Source of the DNA: Nocardioides marmoribigeumensis
GTDB lineage: Bacteria > Actinomycetota > Actinomycetes > Propionibacteriales > Nocardioidaceae
Direction: 5' to 3'
DNA length: 64,000 nucleotides
Assembly (NCBI RefSeq): GCF_031458325.1
Contig: NZ_JAVDYG010000001.1
Coordinates: 992,001-1,056,000 of the forward strand
The translations under genes and the position numbers were made by a program. This document shows, in pieces, positions 63,168 through 64,000 of the stretch (the first letter of the stretch is position 1; every line of letters starts with the position of its first letter). The notes under the pieces were generated by a model that was not told where the DNA came from, searched no databases, and saw nothing but the letters and a program-made list of their open reading frames with translations.

Positions 63168-64000
63168 TCAGCGCCGGCGCTTGGTCATCCACATCGTCGG
63201 GTCGCCCGGGGTGAAGCCGGCCGGGCGGTAGCCCGCGCGGCGGTACATCCGCTGGTTGCCCGCGCTCGTCCCGCCGGTCACCAGGCCGTAGGACGTCGCC
63301 TCGGCCGGCGCCCACTCCTCGCAGCGTTCGAGCAGCCAGCGGCCCAGCCCGCGGCCCTGCAGGTCGGGGGCCACCATCAGGCGGCCGACGACCCAGGTGG
63401 TGCCGTCGGAGCCGCCCAGCTGCCCCCGGACCGACCCGACCAGCCGGCCGGCGCTGCGCAAGACCCAGGTGCGCCAGCGGTCGAGGTCCGAGACGACCTG
63501 GTCGAGGTCCTCGTGCAGCGCCGGGACCTCCAGGGTGTCGAGCCCCAGTGCCTCCTGGAGCCAGCACGCGCGCTGCAGCGTCCAGAGCTCCCCCGCGTCG
63601 GCCCGGGTGGCCGGCCGCCACTGCGCGTCGGTCACGGTCGCCGGGGCGAGCAGTGCGCTCGGCGGGAGCAGGTCCGGGCGGCGCGCCGCCGTACGGGCGA
63701 GGGACTGGGTGTGGCGCCACCGCTCGATCGCGCCGTGGTCGCCGCCGAGCAGGACCTCGGGGACCTCGAGGCCGCGCCAGGACGGGGGGCGGGTGTAGAC
63801 GGGGTACTCCAGCAGGCCCGACTCGTGGGACTCCTCGAGCAGCGAGTCGGGGTTGCCCATGAACCCCGGCAGGAGGCGTACGACCGCCTCGAGCACCGCG
63901 AGCGCGGCCACCTCGCCGCCGTTGAGCACGTAGTCGCCGAGGCTCACCTCGAGGACCCGCACCCGGGTGGCGGCGTGGTCGAGGACGCGCTGGTCGATGC
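63168..64000 (-). CDS. trmD: TrmD tRNA (m1G37) methyltransferase fused to a GNAT domain (partial)
   Basis: The gene runs off the right edge; about the last 277 codons are present. The first part ([33 protein letters not shown], then [14 protein letters not shown] and [18 protein letters not shown]) is the C-terminal half of TrmD, including the knot region and the catalytic Asp in SLGDYVL. After TrmD ends (RRPDLLPP), a GNAT acetyltransferase domain of about 150 residues follows ([46 protein letters not shown]). The fusion has one uninterrupted frame. The target of the GNAT domain is unknown. Confidence 0.92.
   Translation of the reverse strand, partial: IDQRVLDHAATRVRVLEVSLGDYVLNGGEVAALAVLEAVVRLLPGFMGNPDSLLEESHESGLLEYPVYTRPPSWRGLEVPEVLLGGDHGAIERWRHTQSLARTAARRPDLLPPSALLAPATVTDAQWRPATRADAGELWTLQRACWLQEALGLDTLEVPALHEDLDQVVSDLDRWRTWVLRSAGRLVGSVRGQLGGSDGTTWVVGRLMVAPDLQGRGLGRWLLERCEEWAPAEATSYGLVTGGTSAGNQRMYRRAGYRPAGFTPGDPTMWMTKRRR

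Overview
The window is chromosomal DNA of a high-GC actinobacterium. Gene content and order (rimP-nusA-ylxR-infB; rpsB-tsf-pyrH-frr-cdsA-rlmN; dxr-rip-ispG; trmD-rplS-lepB-rnhB-DUF2469-yraN-comM-dprA-xerC), frequent GTG starts, GTGA/ATGA overlaps and a Gly/Pro/Arg-rich IF-2 arm suggest a Nocardioides-like member of the Propionibacteriales. That placement is inferred from style and gene order, not from a marker-gene comparison.

Almost all housekeeping genes lie on the minus strand and read from 64000 towards 1. From right to left they are: trmD (running off the right edge, fused to a GNAT domain), rplS, lepB, rnhB, a DUF2469 gene, a three-gene TadE/TadG cluster, yraN, comM, dprA, xerC; then rpsB, tsf, pyrH, frr, cdsA, rlmN; then dxr, a site-2 protease gene, ispG; then proS; then rimP, nusA, ylxR, infB, rbfA, truB, ribF and a membrane protein gene. 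Accessory blocks, mostly plus strand, are set between these conserved groups.

The main accessory blocks are: (a) 8.7-10.3 kb, three overlapping genes for exported lipoproteins and ferritin-like proteins; (b) 19.8-30.5 kb, a polyamine uptake and breakdown locus with potDABC, putrescine-type aminotransferase, aminobutyraldehyde dehydrogenase, a saccharopine-dehydrogenase-like enzyme, an Lrp/AsnC regulator and an FAD amine oxidoreductase; (c) 30.6-35 kb, a DUF559 gene flanked by inverted repeats, a propionyl-CoA-synthetase-type ligase and a secreted M1 peptidase; (d) 36.8-39.9 kb, a tightly overlapping deacetylase / methyltransferase / acyl-CoA-dehydrogenase-like / glycosyltransferase operon facing an orphan response regulator, the best candidate here for an uncharacterised biosynthetic system; (e) secreted metalloproteases at 39.8-42.5 and 50.5-52.9 kb.

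One mobile element is present: an internally deleted IS3-family copy (43183-44026) with intact terminal repeats and a TGA target duplication, inserted exactly at the flavodoxin stop codon. Intergenic spaces hold notable structures: a 27-bp inverted repeat upstream of proS, a palindrome-hairpin-palindrome array between two convergent genes at 15.1 kb, nested dyads between the two divergent putrescine genes, and several strong hairpin terminators. No rRNA, tRNA, CRISPR array or replication origin was seen.
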